A stretch of DNA of 64,000 bases from Motilibacter rhizosphaerae (GTDB lineage: Bacteria; Actinomycetota; Actinomycetes; Motilibacterales; Motilibacteraceae), in NCBI RefSeq assembly GCF_004216915.1, contig NZ_SGXD01000007.1, positions 1-64,000 on the forward strand. The letters are read 5' to 3'. Position 1 is the first letter of the stretch; every line of letters starts with the position of its first letter. The notes under the pieces were generated by a model. That model worked only from the letters and a program-made list of their open reading frames with translations, did no database searches and was not told where the DNA came from. Made by a program: the position numbers and the translations under genes. Of this stretch, positions 56,747 through 64,000 are shown piece by piece.

Positions 56747-58930
56747 ATGGGCGCTGCTCCCCCCGTCGCGCGGCACCGCCGCCCCTGGTCCGGCCGCGGC
56801 CGTACCTCGAGGTCGAGGAGGACCGCGCTCGCGCTCGCCCTCCTCCTGCTCGCCCCGCTCCTCTCGGTCGTCTCGACCGGCGGGAGTGCCCACGCGGCTG
56901 ATGCGCTGCTGTCGCAGGGCAAGACGGCGACCGCCTCCTCGACGGAGAACGCCGGCTCCGCCGCCGCGAACGCCGTCGACGGCAACACCGGCACCCGCTG
57001 GTCCAGCGCGTTCTCCGACCCCCAGTGGCTCCAGGTCGACCTCGGCGCCACCGCCACCGTCACCTCGGTCACCCTGCAGTGGGAAGCCGCCTACGCCAAG
57101 GCCTTCCAGATCCAGACCAGCACCGACGCCGCCACCTGGACCACCGTCTACAGCACCACCACCAGCACCGGCGGCACCCAGACCCTCAACGTCACAGGTA
57201 CCGGGCGCTACATCCGCATGTACGGCACCGCCCGCGCCACCACCTACGGCTACAGCCTGTGGGAGTTCCAGGTCTACGGCACCACCGGCACCACCGGCGG
57301 CGGCACGTGCGGCACCACCAACGCCGCCCAGGGCAAGACCGCCACCGCCTCTAGCACCGAGAACGCCGGCACCCCCGCCAGCGCCGCCGTCGACGGCAAC
57401 CCCGGCACCCGCTGGTCCAGCGCCGCCACCGACCCCCAGTGGATCCAGATCGACCTCGGCACTCCCCAGACCCTCTGCCAGGTCGTCCTGCAGTGGGAAG
57501 CCGCCTACGCCAAGGCCTTCCAGCTCCAGACCTCCACCGACGCCGCCACCTGGACCACCAACTACTCGACCACCACCGGCACCGGCGGCACCCAGACCCT
57601 CACCGTCACCGGCACCGGGCGCTACCTCCGCATCTACGGCACCACCCGCGCCACCCAGTACGGCTACAGCCTCTGGGAGGTCCAGGCCTACACCACCGGC
57701 AGCGGCGGCAGCAGCGGCAGCGGGGACGTCGAGCTCTCCTACGGCAAGCCCGCCTCCGCCTCCTCGACCCAGGACGACGGCAACTGCTCGCAGTGCACGC
57801 CGGCGAAGGCCGTGGACCAGAACGCCGCCACGCGCTGGGCCACCTCGGCCTGGAGCGACCCGGGCTGGATCTCCGTCGACCTCGGTGCGACCGCGACCAT
57901 CCACTCCGTCGTCCTGCAGTGGGACGCGGCCTACGCCACCGCGTACCAGGTCCAGGTGTCGAACGACGGCACCACGTGGACGACGATCTACGCGACCACC
58001 ACCGGCAAGGGCTTCAAGGAGACCCTCACAGGGCTCAACGGCACCGGTCGCTACGTGAGGATGTTCGGCACAGCAAGGGGAACGGCGTACGGCTACAGCC
58101 TCTGGGAGTTCCAGGTCTACGGGACGGGCGGCAGCCCGACCGCACCTCCCGCCCCGGCGCCGAACGTCGCGCTCCCCGCGACCAGGCTCGTCTTCGACGA
58201 CGAGTTCAACGGCACCGCCGGCACGACGCCCGACCCCGCGAAGTGGACCCCCGAGACCGGTACGGGCCCCAACGGCGAGCTCGAGTACTACACGAACAAC
58301 AAGAACGCCACGATGGACGGCACGGGCGACCTCGTCATCGAGGCCCGCAAGGAGGTCACGGCCGGCTCGAGCTGCCCCCGCGACACGCTGTCCGGCAGCA
58401 CGACCTGCCAGTACACCTCGGGCCGCATCAACAGCCTCGGGAAGTTCTCGTTCACCTACGGCCACGCCGAAGCGCGCATCAAGGTCTCCGGCACCCAGGG
58501 GCTGTGGCCCGCGTTCTGGCTGCTGGGCGCCAACTTCCCGCAGGTCGGCTGGCCGGCGAGCGGCGAGATCGACATCATGGAGCACGTCGGCAAGGTGCCG
58601 GGCTCGGTCTACTCGACGCTGCACGCCCCGGCGTACAACGGCGGTGGCGGCTACGGCCAGCCGTACTCCATCAACGGCGACTTCGCCTCGGCCTTCCACA
58701 CGTACGCGGTGGACTGGGACGCCACGCACATGACGTTCTCCGTCGACGGCAATGCCTTCTTCACCGCGGACAAGGCGCAGATCGAGTCGACGCGCGGGCC
58801 GTGGGTCTACGACCACCCGTTCTTCATCATCCTCAACAACGCGGTCGGCGGTGACTGGCCCGGATCACCGGACGCGAGCACGCAGCTGCCGCAAAAGATG
58901 CTCGTGGACTACGTCCGCGTCTACCAGTAG
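56747..58930 (+). CDS. Secreted GH16 beta-glucanase with three discoidin/F5-8C domains
   Basis: 727 residues; ATG preceded by GGAAGG. Twin-arginine-free signal peptide, residues 1 to about 50, with a long charged n-region (RHRRPWSGRGRTSRSRRTALALALLLLAP...AHA). Three F5/8 type C (CBM32-like) modules at about 52-180, 195-315 and 326-462 (TASSTENAG...DGNTGTRWSS...YGYSLWEFQVYG). The catalytic jelly-roll domain is about 480-727: DDEFNG, then GEIDIMEHVG with the nucleophile Glu607, Asp609 and acid/base Glu612. GH16 enzymes of this type cut beta-1,3(-1,4)-glucans. Modules 1 and 2 are nearly identical at DNA level. It converges with the YjbR gene. Confidence 0.93.
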   Translation: MGAAPPVARHRRPWSGRGRTSRSRRTALALALLLLAPLLSVVSTGGSAHAADALLSQGKTATASSTENAGSAAANAVDGNTGTRWSSAFSDPQWLQVDLGATATVTSVTLQWEAAYAKAFQIQTSTDAATWTTVYSTTTSTGGTQTLNVTGTGRYIRMYGTARATTYGYSLWEFQVYGTTGTTGGGTCGTTNAAQGKTATASSTENAGTPASAAVDGNPGTRWSSAATDPQWIQIDLGTPQTLCQVVLQWEAAYAKAFQLQTSTDAATWTTNYSTTTGTGGTQTLTVTGTGRYLRIYGTTRATQYGYSLWEVQAYTTGSGGSSGSGDVELSYGKPASASSTQDDGNCSQCTPAKAVDQNAATRWATSAWSDPGWISVDLGATATIHSVVLQWDAAYATAYQVQVSNDGTTWTTIYATTTGKGFKETLTGLNGTGRYVRMFGTARGTAYGYSLWEFQVYGTGGSPTAPPAPAPNVALPATRLVFDDEFNGTAGTTPDPAKWTPETGTGPNGELEYYTNNKNATMDGTGDLVIEARKEVTAGSSCPRDTLSGSTTCQYTSGRINSLGKFSFTYGHAEARIKVSGTQGLWPAFWLLGANFPQVGWPASGEIDIMEHVGKVPGSVYSTLHAPAYNGGGGYGQPYSINGDFASAFHTYAVDWDATHMTFSVDGNAFFTADKAQIESTRGPWVYDHPFFIILNNAVGGDWPGSPDASTQLPQKMLVDYVRVYQ
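56917..57690 (+). repeat. Tandem duplication of the carbohydrate-binding module (414-bp unit)
   Basis: Two adjacent copies of the F5/8C module share long identical blocks, for example CAGTGGGAAGCCGCCTACGC at 57076 and 57490, giving a 414-bp period. The third module is diverged (period about 426). This is intragenic and in frame, a recent duplication or conversion. Confidence 0.8.
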
Positions 58931-58934
58931 CGGC

Positions 58935-59324
58935 TCACCGCTCGCGGAGCCGTCGCTCCACCAGCTCCCCCGGGGCCTTCGCCGCCCACGCGTCCTCCAG
59001 CGCGTCGGCGAGGGCCTCGGGGGCGACCGCGTCCAGCTTCACGAGGTACGCCGGGTACCCCTCGAAGTGCGCCATGTCGAAGAACGCCGGCTCCCCGGCG
59101 GCCAGCACGGCCTCCTTCTCGCCGAGGTCCTCCGTCGCCAGCGCGAGGATCGGCCCGGTGGGCGCCGGCACCGCGCCGAACCGCTTGAGGTCGGCCTTCG
59201 TGAACGGCCGCTCCCAGGCGAAGACCTTCCGGCGCACCGACCAGGCGCGCCGGCCGTGGCGCTCCCCCTCCTCGACCTCCGGCAGCGCGGCGGCGAGGGC
59301 CGCGACCTCCTCGACGGTCACCAT
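58935..59324 (-). CDS. YjbR / MmcQ family protein
   Basis: 129 residues; the ATG or the following GTG is the start. Family features: PEVEEGERHGRRAWSVRRKVFAWERPFTKADLKR, then a conserved hydrophobic core and the ending FEGYPAYLVKLDAV. The family has a DNA-binding-like cystatin-fold and no settled function. TACCGT lies 6 nt before the start. It faces the GH16 gene with 4 nt between stops. Confidence 0.85.
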   Translation of the reverse strand: MVTVEEVAALAAALPEVEEGERHGRRAWSVRRKVFAWERPFTKADLKRFGAVPAPTGPILALATEDLGEKEAVLAAGEPAFFDMAHFEGYPAYLVKLDAVAPEALADALEDAWAAKAPGELVERRLRER

Positions 59325-59330
59325 CCCCCG

Positions 59331-59336
59331 ACGGTA
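59331..59336 (-). promoter_or_regulatory. Leaderless -10 of the yjbR-like gene
   Basis: Minus strand TACCGT, then CGGGGG, then ATG. Same layout and hexamer as the DUF3105 gene. Confidence 0.4.
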
Positions 59337-59346
59337 GCGCCGTCGG

Positions 59347-60015
59347 TCAGCCGCCGAGGGGCGGCCGGAAGGGCACGGACCCGCTGACGGGCGGGACGGG
59401 GCGCTCCGTCCCCCGGTACGCACGGGGCACGACAGCACCCGTCGCGTCGAGGCCGCCGAGCTCGAAGCCGGCGGCCCGGATGCCGCGCACCACCGCGGGC
59501 AGCGCGGCGACCGTCTCGGCGCCCGCGCTGCTGTCGATCGCCCCGTCGTGCAGGACGACCACGGCCCCCGGCTCGAGGTGCGCGAGCACGCCGTCGCGGA
59601 TCTCGGCCGCCGTGGTCGCAGGGAGGTAGTCGGGAGGCCCGTACCCGCCGATGCAGGAGAACCCGAGCGCCGCAGCGATCCGCGAGACGGCGGCATCGAG
59701 CGCGAGGAAGGGCGGGCGGACGGCCCGGAACGGCGGCGCGACCCCTGCCTCGGCGAAGGCCTCCTCGGCGTCGAGCAGCTCACGGCGTACGGCCTCGGCG
59801 CCCAGCTCCGTCAGCGGCGGGTGCGTCAGCGTGTGGTTGAGCACGAGGTGGCCCTCCTCGGCGGCGAAGCGCACGAGGTGCGGGTTCGCCCGCACGCGCA
59901 CCCCCACGTCGAAGAAGGTCGCCACCGCCCGCTCGCCACGCAGCGCCTCGAGCGTGGCAGGCCGGTACGCGGAGGGGCCGTCGTCGAAGGTCAGCGCGAC
60001 CAGGGGGCGTTCCAC
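59347..60015 (-). CDS. Polysaccharide deacetylase (NodB homology, CE4)
   Basis: 222 residues from GTG. NodB motifs: TFDDGPS (Asp11, Asp12), NHTLTHPP with metal His61 and His65, and RAVRPPFLALD. The last catalytic His segment is VVLHDGAID. No signal peptide or membrane helix at the N-terminus, so it may be cytosolic or use a non-standard export route. Substrates of the family include chitin oligomers and peptidoglycan GlcNAc. It is downstream of the FAD/Fe-S dehydrogenase on the same strand, separated by 25 nt. Confidence 0.88.
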   Translation of the reverse strand: MERPLVALTFDDGPSAYRPATLEALRGERAVATFFDVGVRVRANPHLVRFAAEEGHLVLNHTLTHPPLTELGAEAVRRELLDAEEAFAEAGVAPPFRAVRPPFLALDAAVSRIAAALGFSCIGGYGPPDYLPATTAAEIRDGVLAHLEPGAVVVLHDGAIDSSAGAETVAALPAVVRGIRAAGFELGGLDATGAVVPRAYRGTERPVPPVSGSVPFRPPLGG

Positions 60016-60040
60016 GCTGAGCAGTCCTAGCAGACCCCGC

Positions 60041-62851
60041 TCAGCCGCCGAGCGCGCGGCGCACCAGCGTGGGCAGCGTCACGGCGGGAGGACCGGCGAG
60101 GTGGTCGAGCTGCGTACGGCAGCTGAAGCCGTCGGCGACGAGGACGTCATCGTCACCGAGGGCGGCACGCACGCGCGGGAGCCAGTGCTCCTCCCCGATC
60201 TGCCGGGAGACCGGCTCGTGGTCGGCGGAGAAGCCGAAGGACCCGGCGAGCCCGCAGCAGCCCGCGTCGAGCACCTCGGCGGTGGCACCCATGCGCTGCA
60301 GCAGCTCGCGGTCGGCGCCGCTCCAGCCGCCGGCGCTCGCGTGGCAGTGCGGGTGCACGACCGCCGCCGAGCTCAGCGTCGGCAGGCCCTCCAGCGTCAG
60401 CAGGTGCTCCGCGGGGCTCCGGGCGAGGTCCGCGAGTCGCGCCGCCCGCGGGTCGTCGGGGAGGAGCTTGGGCAGCTCGTCGCGGAAGCTCGACAGGCAG
60501 CTGGGCTCGGGCACGACGACGGGGATGCCGCGGCTGGTCCACGGCTCCAGCACGTCGAGCAGCCCGCGGAGGGAGCGCCGGGCGAGGTCGAGCATGCCGG
60601 TGTCGTAGAGCGGGCGCGCGCAGCACGCCCACTGCGTGGGTACGGCCACGCGCTCGCCGAGCGCCTCCAGGACCGCGACGAGGTCGCGACCCGTCTCGGG
60701 CGCGAAGGCGTCGGTGAACGTGTCCGGCCACACGACGACGGTGGGATCCCTCCATACGGCAGGCAGCGAGGAGCGCCATGAGCGCTGGGAGAACTGCGGC
60801 GCAGGCCGGGCGATCGTGACACCGGCGGCACGCCTGGCGAGTCGCGTGGCCAAGACGGCGTTGGCGAGCCGCGGCATACGCGAGCCGAGCCGTGCCGCCC
60901 ACGGGAACAAACCCAGCGCGTACATCTGGCGCGGCCGCAGGCGCTTCTCGTAGTAGTGCGCCAGGAACTCCGCCTTGTATGTCGCCATGTCGACATGAGT
61001 CGGGCAGTCCGAGACGCATCCCTTGCAGGACAGGCAGAGGTCGAGCGCCTCGCGCACGTCCTCGTTGCGCCAGGTCTGCGGGGTGACCTCGCCCTGGAAC
61101 ATCTCGACGAGGAGCTTCGCGCGGCCGCGGGTGCTGTGCCGCTCGTCGCGGGTCGCCCGGAAGGACGGGCACATGGTGCCGGTGTCGTCGCGGCGGCAGC
61201 GACCGACGCCGACGCAGCGTTCGGCCGCCTCCTGCAGCGTCGACCCGATGCTGAAGAACTGCTTGCCGGCAGGGCGCTTCTCGTAGCCCGGACCGAAGCG
61301 CAGGTTCGTGTCCAGCGGGTACGCGTCGACCACCTTGCCGGGGTTCATCCGCCCCCGCGGGTCGAAGACCGCCTTGAACTGGCGGAAGGCGTCGACGAGC
61401 TCCGGGCCGTACATCCGCTCGAGCAGCTCGCCCCGCGCCTGCCCGTCGCCGTGCTCACCGGAGAGCGAGCCACCGAGCGACACGACGAGGTCCGCGGCCC
61501 GCTCGACGTACGCCCGGTAGCGGCGCAGGCCCTCCACGGTGTGCAGGTCGAAGTCGTTGCGCGTGTGCACGCACCCCTGGCCGAAGTGGCCGTACCACGC
61601 GCCGGAGTAGCCGAAGTCCCGCCACAGCGCCGACACCCCCCGGAGGTACGCGCCCAGCCGCTCCGGCGCGACGGCGGCGTCCTCCCACCCCTCGGCGTTG
61701 TGCGTCCCGTCCGGGCGGATGGCGGTCGCCCCGAGCCCGGACTCGCGGATGAGCCACACCCGCCGCTGGTCCATCGAGTCCGCGTAGCAGCGGCGCTCGA
61801 GGTCCGCCGGCAGTGCAGCGACGAACGCCTCCGAGGCTGCGTCCGCCTCGTCGGCAGAGTCCCCACCCAGCTCCGCCAGCAGCCATCCGCGACCGGGCGG
61901 CAGCAGCGGGAGGTGCGCGACGTTGACGTCGTTCTCGCGCATCTGCCGCACGAGCGTGTCGTCGAACCCCTCGAGGCCGAGCAGCGGGTGCTCCAGCAGG
62001 GCAGGGACGGCGTCTGCCGCGGCGAAGATGTCGGGGTAGCCGAGCACGACCAGGCGGCGGTGCGCCGGGCTGTGTGAGAGCCGCACGGTCGCCTCGGTCA
62101 CCACGACGCAGGTGGACTCCGTGCCGACGAGCGCACGCGCAACGGAGAACCCCTTGTCCGGCAGCAGCTCGTCCAGGTTGAAGCCGCTGACCCGGCGCGG
62201 GATGTCAGGGAAGCGCTGGCGCACGAGGGGTTCGTAGCGTCGGGCGATCTCGCGCAGCCCGCCGAGCACCGGTGCGAGGGGCCCACCGGCGGCGGCGGCC
62301 GCGGCGTACTCCTCGTCGGTGTAGCTGCCCACGTCGAGGACGTCGCCGGCGTACGTCGCCACGCGCAGCCGGTCGACGTTGTCGACGGTCTTGCCGGCGA
62401 ACAGCGCGTGCGTGCCGCAGGAGCCGTTGCCGATCATCCCGCCGAGCGTGCACCAGGCGTGCGTCGCGGGGTCTGGGCCGAAGGTCAGGCCGTGCACCTC
62501 GGCCGCCCGCCGCAGGTCGTCGAGGACGACGCCCGGCTGCACCCGAGCCGTCGCTGCGACGGGGTCGACCTCGAGGATCCGCGTCATGTGCCGGGAGGTG
62601 TCGAGCACCACCGCGACGTTGACGGCCTGCCCCGCGAGGCTCGTCCCGGCGCCGCGAGCCACGACGGGCGCATCGTGCCGGGCACAGACACGGAGGGCCG
62701 CCACGACGTCGTCCTCGTCGAGCGGGAGGACGACGCCGAGCGGCACCTGGCGGTAGTTGGACGAGTCGGTGGCGTAGACCGCACGGACCGAGGGGGAGAA
62801 GTCCACCTCGCCGCGCACGGACCGGCGGAGGTCCTCCTCGAGCGCGGTCAC
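60041..62851 (-). CDS. FAD-binding and 4Fe-4S oxidoreductase, D-lactate / D-2-hydroxyacid dehydrogenase type
   Basis: 936 residues, a YdiJ-like fusion of GlcD- and GlcF-type modules. FAD domain (about 1-440): VARGAGTSLAGQAVNVAVVLDTS and SGFNLDELLPDKGFSVARALVGTES. GlcD C-terminal region ends GSLSGEHGDGQARGELLERMYGPELVDAF. Ferredoxin part: CVGVGRCRR with MCPSFRATRDERHSTRGRA, and CLSCKGCVSDCPTHVDMATYKAEF. Two CCG domains follow (WACCARPLYDTGMLD, HCHASA and CCGLAGSFGF). It probably oxidises a D-2-hydroxyacid and passes electrons to menaquinone. GTG start; a TAGCAT -10 lies 6 nt upstream. Confidence 0.9.
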   Translation of the reverse strand: MTALEEDLRRSVRGEVDFSPSVRAVYATDSSNYRQVPLGVVLPLDEDDVVAALRVCARHDAPVVARGAGTSLAGQAVNVAVVLDTSRHMTRILEVDPVAATARVQPGVVLDDLRRAAEVHGLTFGPDPATHAWCTLGGMIGNGSCGTHALFAGKTVDNVDRLRVATYAGDVLDVGSYTDEEYAAAAAAGGPLAPVLGGLREIARRYEPLVRQRFPDIPRRVSGFNLDELLPDKGFSVARALVGTESTCVVVTEATVRLSHSPAHRRLVVLGYPDIFAAADAVPALLEHPLLGLEGFDDTLVRQMRENDVNVAHLPLLPPGRGWLLAELGGDSADEADAASEAFVAALPADLERRCYADSMDQRRVWLIRESGLGATAIRPDGTHNAEGWEDAAVAPERLGAYLRGVSALWRDFGYSGAWYGHFGQGCVHTRNDFDLHTVEGLRRYRAYVERAADLVVSLGGSLSGEHGDGQARGELLERMYGPELVDAFRQFKAVFDPRGRMNPGKVVDAYPLDTNLRFGPGYEKRPAGKQFFSIGSTLQEAAERCVGVGRCRRDDTGTMCPSFRATRDERHSTRGRAKLLVEMFQGEVTPQTWRNEDVREALDLCLSCKGCVSDCPTHVDMATYKAEFLAHYYEKRLRPRQMYALGLFPWAARLGSRMPRLANAVLATRLARRAAGVTIARPAPQFSQRSWRSSLPAVWRDPTVVVWPDTFTDAFAPETGRDLVAVLEALGERVAVPTQWACCARPLYDTGMLDLARRSLRGLLDVLEPWTSRGIPVVVPEPSCLSSFRDELPKLLPDDPRAARLADLARSPAEHLLTLEGLPTLSSAAVVHPHCHASAGGWSGADRELLQRMGATAEVLDAGCCGLAGSFGFSADHEPVSRQIGEEHWLPRVRAALGDDDVLVADGFSCRTQLDHLAGPPAVTLPTLVRRALGG

Positions 62852-62857
62852 GCGGCC

Positions 62858-62863
62858 ATGCTA
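62858..62863 (-). promoter_or_regulatory. Leaderless -10 of the D-lactate dehydrogenase-type gene
   Basis: Minus strand TAGCAT, then GGCCGC, then GTG. A strong -10 in the recurrent 6-nt arrangement. Confidence 0.45.
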
Positions 62864-62865
62864 GG

Positions 62866-63039
62866 TCAGCCCTTGAACGCGTCCTTGACCTTCTCGCCGG
62901 CCTGCTTGAGGTCGGCGACGCCCTGGTCGGCCTGGCCCTCCGCCTGGAGGTCCTGGTCTCCGGACGCCTTGCCCGCGGCTTCCTTGGCCTGGCCGCCGAG
63001 CTTGTCCGCTGCGTTGCTGAGCTTGTCGTCGAGTCCCAT
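62866..63039 (-). CDS. CsbD family stress protein
   Basis: 57 residues, MGLDDKLSNAADKLGGQAKEAAGKASGDQDLQAEGQADQGVADLKQAGEKVKDAFKG-type composition, rich in Lys, Ala and Gly and without Cys or Trp. Matches the small CsbD family, induced by general stress in Bacillus; role unknown. There is no ribosome site; TACTCC (63046-63051, minus) lies exactly 6 nt before the ATG. Located 29 nt downstream of menG on the same strand, so both could be one transcript. Confidence 0.88.
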   Translation of the reverse strand: MGLDDKLSNAADKLGGQAKEAAGKASGDQDLQAEGQADQGVADLKQAGEKVKDAFKG

Positions 63040-63068
63040 GGTCGAGGAGTACCCCGCGAGGAGCGCTG

Positions 63069-63767
63069 TCACTCCGGGCGGCGGGCCCGGTGCAGGGCGA
63101 CGATCCCGCCGGTGAGGTCGCGCCACTCGACGTCGGTCCAGCCGCTCGCGGCGATCGTGCGGGCGAGCTCCGCCTGCGCGGGCCAGGCGGCGATCGACTC
63201 AGCGAGGTACGCGTAGGCGGGGCCGTTGCTGCCGACCCGCCGGGCCACCCGCGGGAGCGCGCGCATGAGGTAGCCGGAGTACACCGTCCGGAACGGCTTC
63301 CAGGTCGGCGCGCTGAACTCGCACACGACGAGGCGACCGCCCGGGCGCGTCACGCGGAGCAGCTCGCCGAGCGCGGCACCGGTGTCCATGACGTTGCGCA
63401 GCCCGAAGCTGATGGTGACGGCGTCGAACGACGCGTCCGCGAAGGGCAGGTGCAGCGCGTCCGCCGCGACGAACGAGAGCCTGCCGCCCAGCCGACGGGC
63501 CCCGACCTGCAGCATCCCCAGCGAGAAGTCGCCCGCGACGACCTCGGCGCCCGCCTCGGCGAAGGGCAGGGACGACGTGCCGGTCCCGGCGGCGAGGTCG
63601 AGGACCCGCTGGCCCTTGCGCGCGTCGACCGCCCGGCGCACCGCCCCGCGCCAGACGCGGGCCTGGCCGAGGGAGAGCACGTCGTTGGCCAGGTCGTAGC
63701 GCGGGGCCACCTCGTCGAACATCGCCGCGACGGCGTGCGGGTCCTTGTCGAGGTTCGCGCGGCTCAT
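63069..63767 (-). CDS. menG: Demethylmenaquinone methyltransferase
   Basis: SAM-dependent C-methylation, last step of menaquinone synthesis (UbiE/MenG family). 232 residues from ATG ([31 protein letters not shown]). SAM motif I is [16 protein letters not shown]; family motifs [34 protein letters not shown] and [14 protein letters not shown] are present. It diverges from the isochorismate synthase gene, 42 nt away. Confidence 0.94.
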   Translation of the reverse strand: MSRANLDKDPHAVAAMFDEVAPRYDLANDVLSLGQARVWRGAVRRAVDARKGQRVLDLAAGTGTSSLPFAEAGAEVVAGDFSLGMLQVGARRLGGRLSFVAADALHLPFADASFDAVTISFGLRNVMDTGAALGELLRVTRPGGRLVVCEFSAPTWKPFRTVYSGYLMRALPRVARRVGSNGPAYAYLAESIAAWPAQAELARTIAASGWTDVEWRDLTGGIVALHRARRPE

Positions 63768-63797
63768 GGTCGGACAGCCTGCCACGCGCGTACGCCG

Positions 63798-63803
63798 TAG
63801 GCT
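63798..63803 (+). promoter_or_regulatory. Leaderless -10 of the isochorismate synthase gene
   Basis: TAGGCT, then CGGTAG, then GTG at 63810. The -10 lies in the short menG-menF divergent gap. Confidence 0.4.
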
Positions 63804-63809
63804 CGGTAG

Positions 63810-64000
63810 GTGACCACCGCCCCCCTGCCGGAGCCGCTCGTGGCCCGCACGGAGGCCGTCGCCGACCCGGGCGCGCTGCTCGCGACGCTCCCCGAGCACG
63901 GCCCGCTCGCCTGGGTGCGCGAGGAGGACGGCCTGGTCGGCTGGGGCGAGGCGGCACGGCTGGTCGTGCGCGGCGCGGGTCGCTTCCTCGAGGCCGAGCA
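63810..64000 (+). CDS. menF: Isochorismate synthase, MenF-like (5' part only)
   Basis: The first 63 codons are inside the window; the gene runs off the right edge. GTG start, reading [20 protein letters not shown] and then [19 protein letters not shown], the N-terminal signature of chorismate-binding isochorismate synthases. It makes isochorismate, the first intermediate of classical menaquinone synthesis. Together with menG in divergent orientation it supports the classical rather than the futalosine pathway. Confidence 0.75.
   Translation, partial: MTTAPLPEPLVARTEAVADPGALLATLPEHGPLAWVREEDGLVGWGEAARLVVRGAGRFLEAE

Noticed and set aside
56917-58130. Repeats in the GH16 gene as a CRISPR or satellite
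   Set aside because: They are in-frame protein module duplications of about 414 bp, not short direct repeats with spacers.
56678-58816. 712-codon minus-strand frame opposite the GH16 gene
   Set aside because: Antisense shadow; the plus frame has signal peptide, three known modules and catalytic motifs.

Overview
The window is chromosomal DNA of a very GC-rich (by eye above 70 percent) actinobacterium. The evidence is the gene order rpoB, rplL, rplJ, rplA, rplK, nusG, secE, then aspC, a deaminase, murB, two MaoC dehydratases, rpmG and tRNA-Met/tRNA-Thr, together with a complete 14-gene complex I operon coupled to menaquinone genes, many GTG starts, and start/stop overlaps of the ATGA/GTGA type. 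The genus cannot be fixed from sequence alone; an aerobic, menaquinone-using, non-mycolate member of the Actinomycetia is most consistent. The left edge (1-143) is almost pure G/C homopolymer and looks like a contig end, so rpoC, normally next to rpoB, is not seen.

Layout. 144-8102 (minus): transcription and translation core, with a promoter, an L10-type leader and strong hairpin terminators between rplKA and rplJL and after rplL. 8321-12904: aspC and a deaminase (plus) converge on a murB-hadB-hadA-rpmG-tRNA block (minus). 12957-18000: an ECF sigma factor with a translationally coupled membrane partner, tRNA-Tyr, yajQ, htpX, and an orphan three-gene nuoB/nuoC/nuoI-like set. 18177-25519 (plus): a secreted degenerate nuclease/beta-helix fusion, korAB (2-oxoacid:ferredoxin oxidoreductase), a RarD-like permease and a membrane glycosyltransferase. 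25524-34626: accessory genes (membrane protein, DUF4331 protein, quinone oxidoreductase, a decayed dienelactone hydrolase, phospholipase D family protein, a secreted His-rich protein with an FAD oxidase, a GH5 glycosidase). 35026-53327 (minus): menJ, nuoABCDEFGHIJKLMN and a polyprenyl diphosphate synthase in one direction. 53506-64000: DUF3105 protein, DUF222/HNH nuclease, a GH16 beta-glucanase with three discoidin-type domains, YjbR protein, polysaccharide deacetylase, FAD/Fe-S D-lactate-type dehydrogenase, CsbD, menG and the start of an isochorismate synthase gene (menF-like).

How it fits together. Much of the right half serves one respiratory chain: complex I (nuoA-N) reduces menaquinone; the prenyl synthase, MenJ, MenG and the isochorismate synthase make or modify that menaquinone; the FAD/Fe-S dehydrogenase probably feeds electrons into it. 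A near-consensus Rex (NADH/NAD+ sensor) operator lies in the 5' leader of menJ, directly upstream of nuo. No prophage, insertion sequence or CRISPR array was recognised.

The most noteworthy unexplained signals are: (1) a dispersed intergenic repeat family with core GTGATCATGCA, eight copies in three non-coding clusters, one next to a DUF222/HNH gene; (2) the Rex-like operator; (3) the nuclease-dead DUF1524/beta-helix fusion; (4) the orphan nuoB-C-I set; (5) a recurring promoter layout in which a -10 hexamer sits exactly 6 nt before the start codon (leaderless transcription) at nine genes.
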